Assembly (NCBI RefSeq): GCF_003937945.1
Contig: NZ_RSEC01000039.1
Coordinates: forward strand, 1 to 64,000
Source of the DNA: Amycolatopsis eburnea
Lineage (GTDB): Bacteria > Actinomycetota > Actinomycetes > Mycobacteriales > Pseudonocardiaceae
Length of the DNA stretch: 64,000 nt
Direction: 5' to 3'
Below are positions 43,650 to 53,646 of this stretch, one piece after another. A program made the translations under genes and the position numbers. The notes under the pieces are model-generated. The model was not told where the DNA came from, did not search any database, and worked only from the letters and a program-made list of their open reading frames with translations. The first letter of the stretch is position 1. The number at the start of each line of letters is the position of its first letter.

Positions 43650-46307
43650 TCAGGTCAGCAGGGTCAGCACGGTCTCCGAGTGCCGCCCCGGCGAGCGCGC
43701 GGTGCGGGCCTGCAGCCACGCCTCCAGGCGGTCTTCCGGCAGCGGCCGCGAGATCAGGTAGCCCTGGGCGACGTCGCAGCCCATCGCCTCCAGCTGGTCG
43801 CGCGCGACGTCCTCCTCGACGCCCTCCGCCACCACCGTCAGCCCGAGCGAATGCCCGAGCTCGACGATCGAGCGGACCACCGCGAGGTCGCCGAGGTCGG
43901 TGCCCATCCCGAGGACGAAGCTCTTGTCGATCTTGACCTGGTCGACCGGCAGCTGCCGCAGGTACGCCAGCGACGAGTAGCCGGTGCCGAAGTCGTCCAC
44001 CGCCAGCACGATGCCCAGCGAGTGCAGCTCGCGCAGGATCGGCAGCGCCTTCTGCGGGTCGGACATCACGCCGGACTCGGTCAGCTCGAACGTCAGCAGC
44101 TCCGGCGGGATGCCGTGGTGCTCCAGCTCGCGGGCGACCTTGTTCGGGAAGTCCTCGTCGGCCAGGTTGCGCACCGACAGGTTGACCGCGACCGAGATCC
44201 GCAGGCCTTCGTCGAGCCACTTGCGGCAGCGCTTGAGCGCCTCGCCGAGCACGAACGACGTCAGCACGCCGATCAGGCCGGCCGCTTCGATGGCCGGGAC
44301 GAACTCGTCCGGGCCGAGCCGCCCGAACTCCGGGTGCACCCAGCGGACGAGCGCCTCGACGCCGGCCACCTGCCGGTTGGGCAGGGTGATCTTCGGCTGG
44401 TAGTGGACGCTGACCTGGCCGTCCTCGAGGGACTGCCGGAACTGCGTGACCATCTGGAAGCGGCGCAGGAAGATCTGGCCCATGCTCGGCACGTAGCCGC
44501 GGACCTCTTCGCCGCCCTTCGTGGCGCGGACGGCGACGTCGGCGCGCTGCAGCAGGCCTTCGACGTCGACGACGTCGCCCGACTCCTCCGGAGTCGTCGT
44601 CGCGTAGCCGATCATCGCGTTCGCCTCGACCGAGAGCCGGTCGACCGGGTACGGCGCGGAAAGCCCTTCGCGCAGCCGTTCCGCCGCGTCGTGGGCGTCC
44701 TCCGGCGGGCAGCCGACGAGCAGGGCCGCGAAGGACGCGCCTTCCAGCCGGGCGAGCGGGACGTCGGGGCCGAGCGCGTCGCGGATGCGGCGGGCGGCGG
44801 CGATGACCATCCGGTCGGCCCAGGCGTAGCCCAGCGCGTCGCTGACCGTGGAGAAGACGTCGAGGTCGATGCGGAGCACCACGGCGTCGGTGGCGAACTC
44901 CCGCAGCGGTTCCTTCGCCACCTGCCGGAAGCCCAGCCGGTTGAGGTGCCCGGTGAGCGGGTCGTGGTAGGCGTCGTGGCGCAGCGTCGCCAGCAGCCGC
45001 CGGTTGTCCAGCGACGTCGCGAGGTGGCTGGCCATGGTGCCGAGCAGCTGGACGTCGTACTTGCCGAAGCCGCGCCAGCGGGACAGCCGGTCGTGCGCCT
45101 CGACGACGCCGAGCAGCTGGTTCGCGCTGCGCAGCGGCACGACGAGCGCCTCCTGGGCGCCGCGGTCGAGCAGCGCCGCGCGGACGTCGGGGTTGGCCTC
45201 GGTGATCCGGAAGTGCCGGACGTGCGCGCCGGGCAGCCGCAGCAGCGGGTCGTCGGCGGTGGGGTCGGCGGGCGGCAGCTCGTCGCCCGCGACGACGACG
45301 CGCAGCGGGTCCTTCGCCTCGAGCCGCAGCCGGAGCACCACGCGGCCGGCGGCGAGCTGGTCCTTGATGCGCTCGGCGATCGTCGCCCACTCGCGGACGT
45401 CGACGCCGCCGACGAGCTCGTCCGCGCGACCGGCCGGGCGGGCCGCGGCGAGCTGGCCGGAGCGGGCGACCATCAGGCTCACGTCGGAGAGCGCTTCCAT
45501 GTCCCGCTGCTCGCGCAGCAGGTCCGAATAGGCCCAGTAGAGCGCGGTCAGGCCGAGGAAGACGGCGAGCACGAGCGGCCACGCCTTGGGCGTGTTCGAA
45601 ATGACGAGGTAGCCCGAGAGGCCGACGGAGGCGTTGACGAACCCGACGACCAGGATCCGCGCGGTGAGCCGGACCGCGGTGCTGACGCGCATCCGGCGCC
45701 GCAGCACGCGGACCGCGGCCAGCGCGAGCAACGTGCTCACCAGCGGCGCGGTCAGGGTGCCCGCCAGCGCGGCGACCCACGGGAACTTGTCGCCGCCACC
45801 GGCGCCGACGGCGTACTTGACGAGCCCGGCGACGGCGAACGCGCCGGTGATCTCCAGCAGGAACGCGCCCGCGTTGTAGAGGACGCGGCCGGCGACCTTC
45901 CGCGCGAGCAGCGTGCCGATGCCGGCGACCAGGTGCGCGGCCAGCACGACCTCGAACGGCGCGATGAAGAAGCCGATGACGAGCGGGATCTCGGTGAACG
46001 AGATGGTCCACGAGATGCCGCTGCGGACGTCGACGTTGATGCCGAGCTGCTCGGCGAGCAGGAACGCGACCGCGAGCACCGGCCCGATCCACAGCAGCTT
46101 GCTGTCCCAGTGGAACGGTTGCCACGAGCCGACGGCGAACGCGGCGACGAGCCCCAGGCTCAGCACGGCGAAGGTGTAGGCGCGGAACCGGCGTTCGTCC
46201 GTGCGGGCTTCGGCGGAGGCGGCGGGTTGCGGTGGTGTCCCGGAAGCGGCTCCCGGCCCGGGCTGCGCCTGCGCGACGGCGTCGCCGTGGGCGTTGGTGT
46301 CCGGCAT
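43650..46307 (-). CDS. Membrane GAF-GGDEF-EAL protein, likely c-di-GMP phosphodiesterase
   Basis: The 885-residue product has about eight membrane helices (about 45-260, MASE-like), a GAF-like segment (about 275-430), a GGDEF domain (about 440-600) and an EAL domain (about 620-870). The GGDEF active site is replaced by LEGASF, so cyclase activity is unlikely. The EAL domain keeps EALVRW, NLSVRN, the ELTES Glu, DDFGTGYSSL, KIDKSFV and AEGVE, so it should hydrolyse c-di-GMP. The start is ATG 46307 with GGGAGGGAAGG upstream; the open frame beyond it, to 47390, is antisense to the GNAT gene. Confidence 0.88.
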   Translation of the reverse strand: MPDTNAHGDAVAQAQPGPGAASGTPPQPAASAEARTDERRFRAYTFAVLSLGLVAAFAVGSWQPFHWDSKLLWIGPVLAVAFLLAEQLGINVDVRSGISWTISFTEIPLVIGFFIAPFEVVLAAHLVAGIGTLLARKVAGRVLYNAGAFLLEITGAFAVAGLVKYAVGAGGGDKFPWVAALAGTLTAPLVSTLLALAAVRVLRRRMRVSTAVRLTARILVVGFVNASVGLSGYLVISNTPKAWPLVLAVFLGLTALYWAYSDLLREQRDMEALSDVSLMVARSGQLAAARPAGRADELVGGVDVREWATIAERIKDQLAAGRVVLRLRLEAKDPLRVVVAGDELPPADPTADDPLLRLPGAHVRHFRITEANPDVRAALLDRGAQEALVVPLRSANQLLGVVEAHDRLSRWRGFGKYDVQLLGTMASHLATSLDNRRLLATLRHDAYHDPLTGHLNRLGFRQVAKEPLREFATDAVVLRIDLDVFSTVSDALGYAWADRMVIAAARRIRDALGPDVPLARLEGASFAALLVGCPPEDAHDAAERLREGLSAPYPVDRLSVEANAMIGYATTTPEESGDVVDVEGLLQRADVAVRATKGGEEVRGYVPSMGQIFLRRFQMVTQFRQSLEDGQVSVHYQPKITLPNRQVAGVEALVRWVHPEFGRLGPDEFVPAIEAAGLIGVLTSFVLGEALKRCRKWLDEGLRISVAVNLSVRNLADEDFPNKVARELEHHGIPPELLTFELTESGVMSDPQKALPILRELHSLGIVLAVDDFGTGYSSLAYLRQLPVDQVKIDKSFVLGMGTDLGDLAVVRSIVELGHSLGLTVVAEGVEEDVARDQLEAMGCDVAQGYLISRPLPEDRLEAWLQARTARSPGRHSETVLTLLT

Positions 46308-46535
46308 CCGACCTTCCCTCCCGGCTTGTCCACCGGTGCTGATCCGTGACTTCGGGTGTGGACAAGGGCCATACCGTACCCCGTAGGGCGTACCCGTGTC
46401 CCTTTCGAGACAGTAGGAGATCACCCCAGGGTTAACAATGCCTCGAACGCGCTGACCTGCGTGGACCAAGGAGTGAAACACGGGGTGCCGCCCTTCGAGC
46501 GGTCCTCCGCCCACGCGAGCCGCGATAGCGCTTGA

Positions 46536-47483
46536 ATGTGCCCCATGCACAGCGATGCGATCGCCACCGAACACGCGGCCAGGCTCGCGGCGGTGGACTC
46601 CCTGCTCCCCGGCTCGACCCCGTTCGAAGCGGCCGAAAACGCCGTGGTCCTGGAGGTGGCGACGGGCGACTCCGCCGCGTCCGGGCTGGCTTCCCGCGTC
46701 CAGGTCGACCGCGACGCCCCCAACGCGCCCTGGCGCGCGCTGACCGAGCACCGCCTCGACCTCCAGCTCGCGGGACCCCGGCCGGCCGGTGCGCTCGACG
46801 CCCTCCTCACTCGATGGGATGAACATCTGCGCGCGGTCGCCGAGCACGGCGACACCGAGACCGCCGCGATCGTCCCCCGCGCGAGCCGGGACGCCGCCGG
46901 CGCGCGCGAAATGCTGCACCACGGCTTCGCGCCGCTGCGGGTGGTCGCGGTCCGGCCGGCCCAGCGGATGATCCCGGCGACGCCGCTCGGCACCCCCGGC
47001 GTCAAGATCCGCCGCGCCGAGCCCGGCGACCTCGAGACCGCCGTGGCGCTCGGCATGGAGCTGCACTCCTACGACGCCCAGTACGGCACGGTGAACTGGC
47101 GCACCGGCGTCGAGGACATCCTGGCCAAGGACCTGGCCGAGCAGCTGAACCGGCCGGAACCGCCACTGTGGATCGCCGAGCTGTACGGCCGCCCGCTCGG
47201 CATGGTGAGCGTCCAGCACCCGGGCGAGACCGGCTGGATCAGCGACCGCGTGGCCGCGGCCCGCGTCGGCTACCTGTCGTGGCTGGCCGTCGCGGAGGCG
47301 GCGCGCTCGTCCGGAGTCGGCACCGCGCTGGCCACCCACGCCCACCACGTCCTGGACGAGGAGGGCGCCGACGTCGTCCTGCTGCACCACGCCGCGGCGA
47401 ACCCGCTGTCGACGCCGTTCTGGTACGCGCAGGGGTACCGGCCGTTGTGGACGTACTGGCAGCGCCGCCCGGCCGTGCGCTGA
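46536..47483 (+). CDS. Two-part GNAT acetyltransferase
   Basis: The 315-residue product has a variable N-terminal half and a C-terminal GNAT domain (about 152-305). The domain starts VKIRRAEPGDLETAVAL and contains RVGYLSWLAVAEAARSSGVGTALA, the acetyl-CoA loop, and ends LSTPFWYAQGYRPLWTYWQRR. The N-terminal half may be a degenerate GNAT repeat. It is divergent from the EAL-protein gene. ATG 46545 is an alternative start; no strong ribosome site is seen for either. Substrate unknown. Confidence 0.8.
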   Translation: MCPMHSDAIATEHAARLAAVDSLLPGSTPFEAAENAVVLEVATGDSAASGLASRVQVDRDAPNAPWRALTEHRLDLQLAGPRPAGALDALLTRWDEHLRAVAEHGDTETAAIVPRASRDAAGAREMLHHGFAPLRVVAVRPAQRMIPATPLGTPGVKIRRAEPGDLETAVALGMELHSYDAQYGTVNWRTGVEDILAKDLAEQLNRPEPPLWIAELYGRPLGMVSVQHPGETGWISDRVAAARVGYLSWLAVAEAARSSGVGTALATHAHHVLDEEGADVVLLHHAAANPLSTPFWYAQGYRPLWTYWQRRPAVR

Positions 47484-47552
47484 ACGAACGGAGGATTACC
47501 CGCGCCGCGCGGTCCTTATAGGCTGGCGTCCGGAGAGTGAGGGGAGCCGGGA

Positions 47553-48407
47553 GTGAGCGACCAGCGGGATTCCGCGCCGAGAGCGCCCGAGGGCGTCGAC
47601 ACCGAGAAGCCGTCCGCGGCCCGGATCTACGACTGGTACCTGGGCGGTACCCAGAACTGGGCCGTGGACCGCGAGTTCGGCAGGCGCATGGAGCAGCAGT
47701 GGCCGCTGGTGCGGCCCGGCTCGAAGCAGAACCGCGAGTTCATGAACCGCGCGGTGCGGGCCGCCCTGCGCGCCGGGATCCGGCAGTTCATCGACCTCGG
47801 CTCCGGCGTCCCGACGGCCGGGAACGTGCACGAGGTCGTCGAGGCCGAGCTGCCCGAGGACCACGACGCCAAGGTCGTCTACGTCGACTACGAGCCGGTC
47901 GCCGTGGCGCACGCGACGCTGATCCTCGAAGAGGGCGCGGCGACCGACTGGGCCGGCATCGTCCAGGCGGACATGCGGGACCCGAAGGCCGTCCTGCGCG
48001 CGGAGGAGACGAAGCGGCTCATCGACTTTTCGCAGCCGGTCTGCCTGATGATGATGGCGGTGCTGCACTTCGTCGGCCCGGACGACGACCCCGAGGGCAT
48101 CCTCGCGGCGTACCGCGAAAAGCTCGCGCCCGGCAGCTGGCTGGCCATCTCGCAGATGAGCGAGGGCGACGGCAGCGGCGAGACGCTCGAAGGCCTGCGC
48201 TGGTTCGTCGAGCAGTACCGCAAGACCAGCAACCCGGTCTGGCTGCGCGACCGCGAAGAGATCGAGCCGCTGTTCGGCGACTGGCCGCTGCTCGAACCGG
48301 GCATCGTGCACCTGCCGGACTGGCGGCCCGACCGGAAGCTGAACGCGCTGGAGGCGGAGGCCCGGCCGTACGCGTGGTGCGGCATCGCGGCCCGGCCAGG
48401 CGGCTGA
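47553..48407 (+). CDS. DUF574-family SAM-dependent methyltransferase
   Basis: The 284-residue product has the family hallmarks: PSAARIYDWYLGGTQNWAVDRE (about 20-41), QNREFMNRAVR, the SAM-binding FIDLGSGVPTAGNVHEV (motif I, about 84-100), VVYVDYEPVAVAHA (motif II) and VCLMMMAVLHFV. The family is common in Actinobacteria and its substrates are largely unknown. The start is GTG 47553 with GGGGAG upstream. Confidence 0.88.
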   Translation: MSDQRDSAPRAPEGVDTEKPSAARIYDWYLGGTQNWAVDREFGRRMEQQWPLVRPGSKQNREFMNRAVRAALRAGIRQFIDLGSGVPTAGNVHEVVEAELPEDHDAKVVYVDYEPVAVAHATLILEEGAATDWAGIVQADMRDPKAVLRAEETKRLIDFSQPVCLMMMAVLHFVGPDDDPEGILAAYREKLAPGSWLAISQMSEGDGSGETLEGLRWFVEQYRKTSNPVWLRDREEIEPLFGDWPLLEPGIVHLPDWRPDRKLNALEAEARPYAWCGIAARPGG

Positions 48408-48470
48408 CCTGCGGTTTCCCCGATCGCTGTGGGCGAACGCACCATCGGAAACAAACACACCCATCGGAGA

Positions 48471-48491
48471 GTTGAGCTAGGGAGACTCAAC
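48471..48491 (+). promoter_or_regulatory. HAIR element (HspR operator) upstream of lon
   Basis: TTGAG (48472-48476), 9 bases, then CTCAA (48486-48490) matches the spacing and core of the HspR-associated inverted repeat (CTTGAGT-N7-ACTCAAG). It lies 17 bases before the lon ATG, where a repressor would block expression. Streptomyces lon is known to be HspR-controlled. Confidence 0.75.
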
Positions 48492-48507
48492 TAACCGAGG
48501 AGTGCAC

Positions 48508-50910
<2,403 letters not shown>

Positions 50911-50930
50911 CCCCGAGCGCCGCCACCCGA

Positions 50931-50975
50931 CGAACGGCCGGTTTCCCCCTTCCCCCTGGGGAAACCGGCCGTTCG
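50931..50975 (+). terminator. lon terminator
   Basis: Perfect 18-base arms (50931-50948 and 50958-50975) around a 9-base C-rich loop, starting 20 bases after the lon stop. No clear U-run follows. Confidence 0.85.
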
Positions 50976-51185
50976 CGTGCGGTCCCAGCGCACCGCGGCC
51001 GACCGTCCTTTCCGGACGGCCGGTCGGCGGGATCACGGCGGTCGTTACCGGTTCACGGAAGTATTTTTCCTCGCGGGCAAATCGACGACGAGGGTCATTC
51101 CTCGGCAATTCGCGCGATCGCGGCGCAGCCGACGAACATCGGCGGCCTGGCATGATGGAGTTCCGCTCGACGGCTAGGGGTTCCG

Positions 51186-51419
51186 ATGGATCGCGAATAC
51201 CGGTACTGGGCTTGGCTCTCCGAGGGCGAGCACTCCGTGGACGCCGCACGGGAGATCATCCGTACGTGGCAGGACCCCCGCGGCCTGGAGAAGGAGGAGT
51301 CCCACACCCCCGATGGCTGGCGCACGACGTGGACCTACCAGGACGTGCGGGACCAGCACAAGCGCGGCCACCTGCTGCCGATCACCGCCGAGGTCGCCGA
51401 ACAGCGGACGCGGAGCTAG
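51186..51419 (+). CDS. Small hypothetical protein (77 aa)
   Basis: A 77-residue, charged, Trp-rich protein (MDREYRYWAWLSEGEHSVDA and onward) starts at ATG 51186 with AGGGG 6 bases upstream and ends at a clear terminator (51428-51455). There is no signal, membrane helix or known motif. The ribosome site and dedicated terminator support a real gene; function unknown. Confidence 0.65.
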   Translation: MDREYRYWAWLSEGEHSVDAAREIIRTWQDPRGLEKEESHTPDGWRTTWTYQDVRDQHKRGHLLPITAEVAEQRTRS

Positions 51420-51427
51420 CCCACGAA

Positions 51428-51455
51428 AAAGCCCCGCACCGTGGTGCGGGGCTTT
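51428..51455. terminator. Terminator between the 77-aa gene and tRNA-Tyr
   Basis: AAAGCCCCGCAC (51428-51439) pairs with GTGCGGGGCTTT (51444-51455) around a CGTG loop, with A-rich and T-rich flanks. It can serve the plus-strand gene and the convergent tRNA-Tyr. Confidence 0.85.
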
Positions 51456-51462
51456 CGCTGGG

Positions 51463-51545
51463 TGGCGGGTGAGGGATTCGAACCCCCGTAGGCGTAAGCC
51501 AACTGGTTTACAGCCAGTCCCCTTTGGCCACTCGGGTAACCCGCC
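51463..51545 (-). tRNA. tRNA-Tyr (GTA)
   Basis: An 83-base class II tRNA on the minus strand: acceptor GGCGGGT/ACCCGCC, anticodon loop CTGTAAA with GTA, a long variable arm, and GTTCGAATC T-loop, with discriminator A. Confidence 0.96.
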
Positions 51546-51674
51546 AAGGCCGGGCGAACCGGCCGGGGAGAAGCTTACCGAACGGGTTCGGGCGGGGGTC
51601 AACCGGGATACCCGTCCCCCGGTGGGGGCTAGGCTGGGTGGCCCCTGACAAGCGAGTACGAGGTGTGAGGACAC

Positions 51675-52166
51675 GTGGCGGATCCCTCTTTCGACGTCGT
51701 GAGCAAGGTCGACCGCCAGGAGGTGGACAACGCGCTCAACCAGGCGAGCAAGGAGCTCGGAACGCGCTTCGACTTCCGCGGCACGGGCACGACGATCAAC
51801 TGGTCCGGCGAGGAGGCGATCGCGATCGAGTCCGAGACCGAGGAGCGCGCCCTGGCCGCGGTCGAGGTCTTCAAGGAGAAGCTGATCAAGCGCAACATCT
51901 CCCTGAAGGCGTTCGAAGCGGGCGAGCCGGCCCTCTCGGGCAAGATCTACAAGATCGGCGGCAAGATCCTCCAGGGCATCGCCTCGGACAAGGCGAAGCA
52001 GATCGCGAAGTTCATCCGCGACGAAGGCCCGAAGGGCGTCCAGGCCCAGATCCAGGGCGACCAGCTGCGGGTGTCGGGCAAGAAGAAGGACCAGCTGCAG
52101 GACGTGATCGCGTTGCTGAAGGGCAAGGACTTCGAGATCGCGCTGCAGTTCACGAACTACCGGTGA
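51675..52166 (+). CDS. yajQ: YajQ-family nucleotide-binding protein
   Basis: The 163-residue product starts at GTG 51675 (VADPSFDVVSKVDRQEVDNA) and has the family pattern: DFRGTGTTINWSGEEAIAIE, KIYKIGGKILQGIASDKAKQIAKF, and the C-terminal KGKDFEIALQFTNYR. YajQ proteins bind tRNA and, in some bacteria, cyclic di-GMP. Its last 66 bases (52097-52162) are repeated exactly at 53543-53608. A small genetic element has therefore integrated at the 3' end while keeping the coding sequence intact; the last Arg codon now reads CGG instead of the CGC seen in the distal copy. Confidence 0.95.
   Translation: MADPSFDVVSKVDRQEVDNALNQASKELGTRFDFRGTGTTINWSGEEAIAIESETEERALAAVEVFKEKLIKRNISLKAFEAGEPALSGKIYKIGGKILQGIASDKAKQIAKFIRDEGPKGVQAQIQGDQLRVSGKKKDQLQDVIALLKGKDFEIALQFTNYR
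52097..52162 (+). repeat. attL: 66-bp direct repeat within yajQ
   Basis: Runs from GCAGGACGTG to AACTACCG and is identical at all 66 positions to 53543-53608. It encodes the last 22 residues of YajQ and is followed by GTGA, which completes CGG-TGA. Confidence 0.95.
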
Positions 52167-52197
52167 TCGATGGGCTCTGACCTGCGGGTATCTGGTT

Positions 52198-52648
52198 TCA
52201 GGTGCCCGTGGGTACAACCCCGGTACAACCGAGCGCGGAGTCCACGAGCGTCCGCGTCTGGTCCACCGCGTCCGGCCAGTAGCCGACGTAGGTGTTGAGC
52301 GTCACCGTGGGCGTGGTGTGGCCCATGGCGAGCTGGACGGTCTTGACGTTCGCTCCACCGAAGATCAGCACCGTGGCGAAGTAGTGCCGCAGGCCGAAGC
52401 CCTCCGGCAGGCCAGCGGCCTTCGCGGCCGGACGCCAGATATACGACCAGTCGGCCCGGTGGATCGGGCGGGCCGTCGCCTCGGGTGAACACCAGGTCGG
52501 CGGGCCGCCGGATCGGCCCGCGGGGGTCGGCCTCGTCGGCGATCTCCTCCGGCAGCGTCCGGAAGGTCTCCAGGTGGCCGCGCAGGGAGTTCGCGACCAG
52601 CGTCGGCAGGTCGTTCGCGCGGCGGCTGGTCTTGGGCTTTGCGTCCAT
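52198..52648 (-). pseudogene. Tyrosine recombinase (integrase) remnant, frameshifted
   Basis: Only the C-terminal catalytic part remains. One frame covers LPTLVANSLRGHLETF through PADLVFTRGDG; the next continues PIHRADWSYIWRPAAKAAGL, GLRHYFATVLI, MGHTTPTVTLNTYVGYWP and stops at 52198. An extra base in a C-run (about 52466-52474) causes the shift. The HxxRH box is also damaged: GFGLHDLRHYF would be expected but GFGLRHYF is found, a 9-base loss near 52390 that removes the catalytic His. Nucleophile Tyr (LNTY) remains. The N-terminal DNA-binding domains are missing. It lies next to attL, as integrases do. Confidence 0.85.
52211..52228. promoter_or_regulatory. Left arm-type integrase sites (GGTACAA x2)
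   Basis: GGTACAA occurs at 52211-52217 and 52222-52228, period 11, within the last codons of the integrase remnant and close to attL. The same pair with the same spacing is at 53440-53456. Such repeats next to att cores often bind the integrase N-terminal domain. Confidence 0.45.
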
Positions 52649-52669
52649 GGTTGGCCAGACGGCATCTCG

Positions 52670-53389
52670 TTAATTGGTTCGATCCCGTTTTAGCTTTCTG
52701 CCCGGCGATGCGTAAGCCCGATCAAGCAGTTCTTCTAACTCGGCGACGAGTGGCTCAATTTCCTCATACAGCCCACTTGGCGACCCTGCCGAAAACCGGA
52801 AATGTCGGTACAGCAACGGCGCAAGTCCATCCAATAAAGGCGGAAACTTCCCCTTAAAGGCATCATTCAGGGCCGCCTCACTGGCTTCGATAACAAGGTT
52901 CCCCGAGTAGCCGGGCAGGCCAACCGGAGGCCTGAGACCGCAGTCAATCCGGGATTCTTTCTCCAACTCCCAGTACCTAGAGCGACACTCGTCCACGCGA
53001 TCCTGCAACGCGCGCAGACTAGCCATTCCCAAGGAATAGGACGCCGAGTCCTTTAGCTCAACCAGTGAAGTAAGTTTTACGTTAGTTAGCTCGGCAGCCT
53101 CATGCGCGCCACTCTGAAAACCGCTTTCCGCCATCAACAAGCCGCGATCAGCACCGACATCCGAAACAATCTCTCGAAGTGCAAGCACGTGAAGCTTGGA
53201 AACCGGCTTACTCCAACGCTTACATTCGACAATCCACAACATATCAAAGCCAACGTGCTCAGACCTGACTACCACGTCAATGTCGTGCGACGTTCGAGCT
53301 CCGCTAATAGGAACGTTCGTCGCAGCATCAAGACCTAATCCTCGAAAAAATGAGGCGACTTCTTCCTGGTAGTCATCCCACTCGGCCAT
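52670..53389 (-). CDS. Mrr-like restriction endonuclease-fold protein
   Basis: The 239-residue product has an N-terminal nuclease domain (about 1-110) with the PD-(D/E)xK pattern: the Asp of SHDIDVVVR (about 35-43) and the ECK of LWIVECKRWSKPV (about 53-65), then a helical C-terminal region without recognised domain. Mrr-type enzymes cut modified DNA or act as phage defence nucleases. Its codon use and GC are much lower than those of all neighbours, a sign of recent acquisition. It lies within the yajQ island and no partner methylase is present, consistent with a modification-dependent enzyme. Specific target unknown. Confidence 0.75.
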   Translation of the reverse strand: MAEWDDYQEEVASFFRGLGLDAATNVPISGARTSHDIDVVVRSEHVGFDMLWIVECKRWSKPVSKLHVLALREIVSDVGADRGLLMAESGFQSGAHEAAELTNVKLTSLVELKDSASYSLGMASLRALQDRVDECRSRYWELEKESRIDCGLRPPVGLPGYSGNLVIEASEAALNDAFKGKFPPLLDGLAPLLYRHFRFSAGSPSGLYEEIEPLVAELEELLDRAYASPGRKLKRDRTN

Positions 53390-53439
53390 GCCCCATTATC
53401 CATCATGCAAGTACTCCGGCAGCAACATTCAGCCCCTCC

Positions 53440-53456
53440 GGTACAAATCCGGTACA
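53440..53456. promoter_or_regulatory. Right arm-type integrase sites
   Basis: GGTACAA (53440-53446) and GGTACA (53451-53456) repeat the motif and 11-base period of the left pair at 52211-52228, in the same orientation, about 90 bases before attR. Confidence 0.45.
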
Positions 53457-53542
53457 GATGGCACCAACCAGCGACGACCGACGACGACCACCAACGGACA
53501 CAAACCCGCAGCTCAGAGCCCCGCACCACGACATCGCCGCAG

Positions 53543-53608
53543 GCAGGACGTGATCGCGTTGCTGAAGGGCAAGGACTTCGAGATCGCGCTGCAGTTCACG
53601 AACTACCG
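53543..53608 (+). repeat. attR: 66-bp direct repeat (yajQ 3' fragment)
   Basis: An exact copy of 52097-52162, followed by CTGA so the fragment ends CGC-TGA. This is probably the original chromosomal end of yajQ displaced by integration. It is not preceded by a start codon of its own. Confidence 0.95.
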
Positions 53609-53646
53609 CTGACGTCGCCGCGGGCACCCGGCCACCGGGTGCCCGC

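Larger units (their letters stand above)
52097..53608. mobile_element. Fossil integrative element at the 3' end of yajQ
   Basis: The segment is bounded by perfect 66-bp direct repeats (attL 52097-52162, attR 53543-53608). It carries a broken tyrosine integrase beside attL, an Mrr-like nuclease gene with visibly lower GC (hand counts of 29/60 for 53041-53100 and 27/60 for 53221-53280, against 37/60 for 51841-51900), and paired GGTACAA arm-type motifs near both ends. This is the structure of an integrase-driven island that targets a gene's 3' end. With the integrase inactivated it should be fixed in place. Confidence 0.85.

Noticed and set aside
43620..46349. 909-codon plus-strand frame opposite the GGDEF/EAL gene
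   Set aside because: Antisense shadow; the minus-strand EAL motifs are decisive.
53388..53612. Second small yajQ-like protein from the attR copy
   Set aside because: Only the last 22 codons match YajQ. The upstream part is unrelated, and the fragment is the displaced 3' end.
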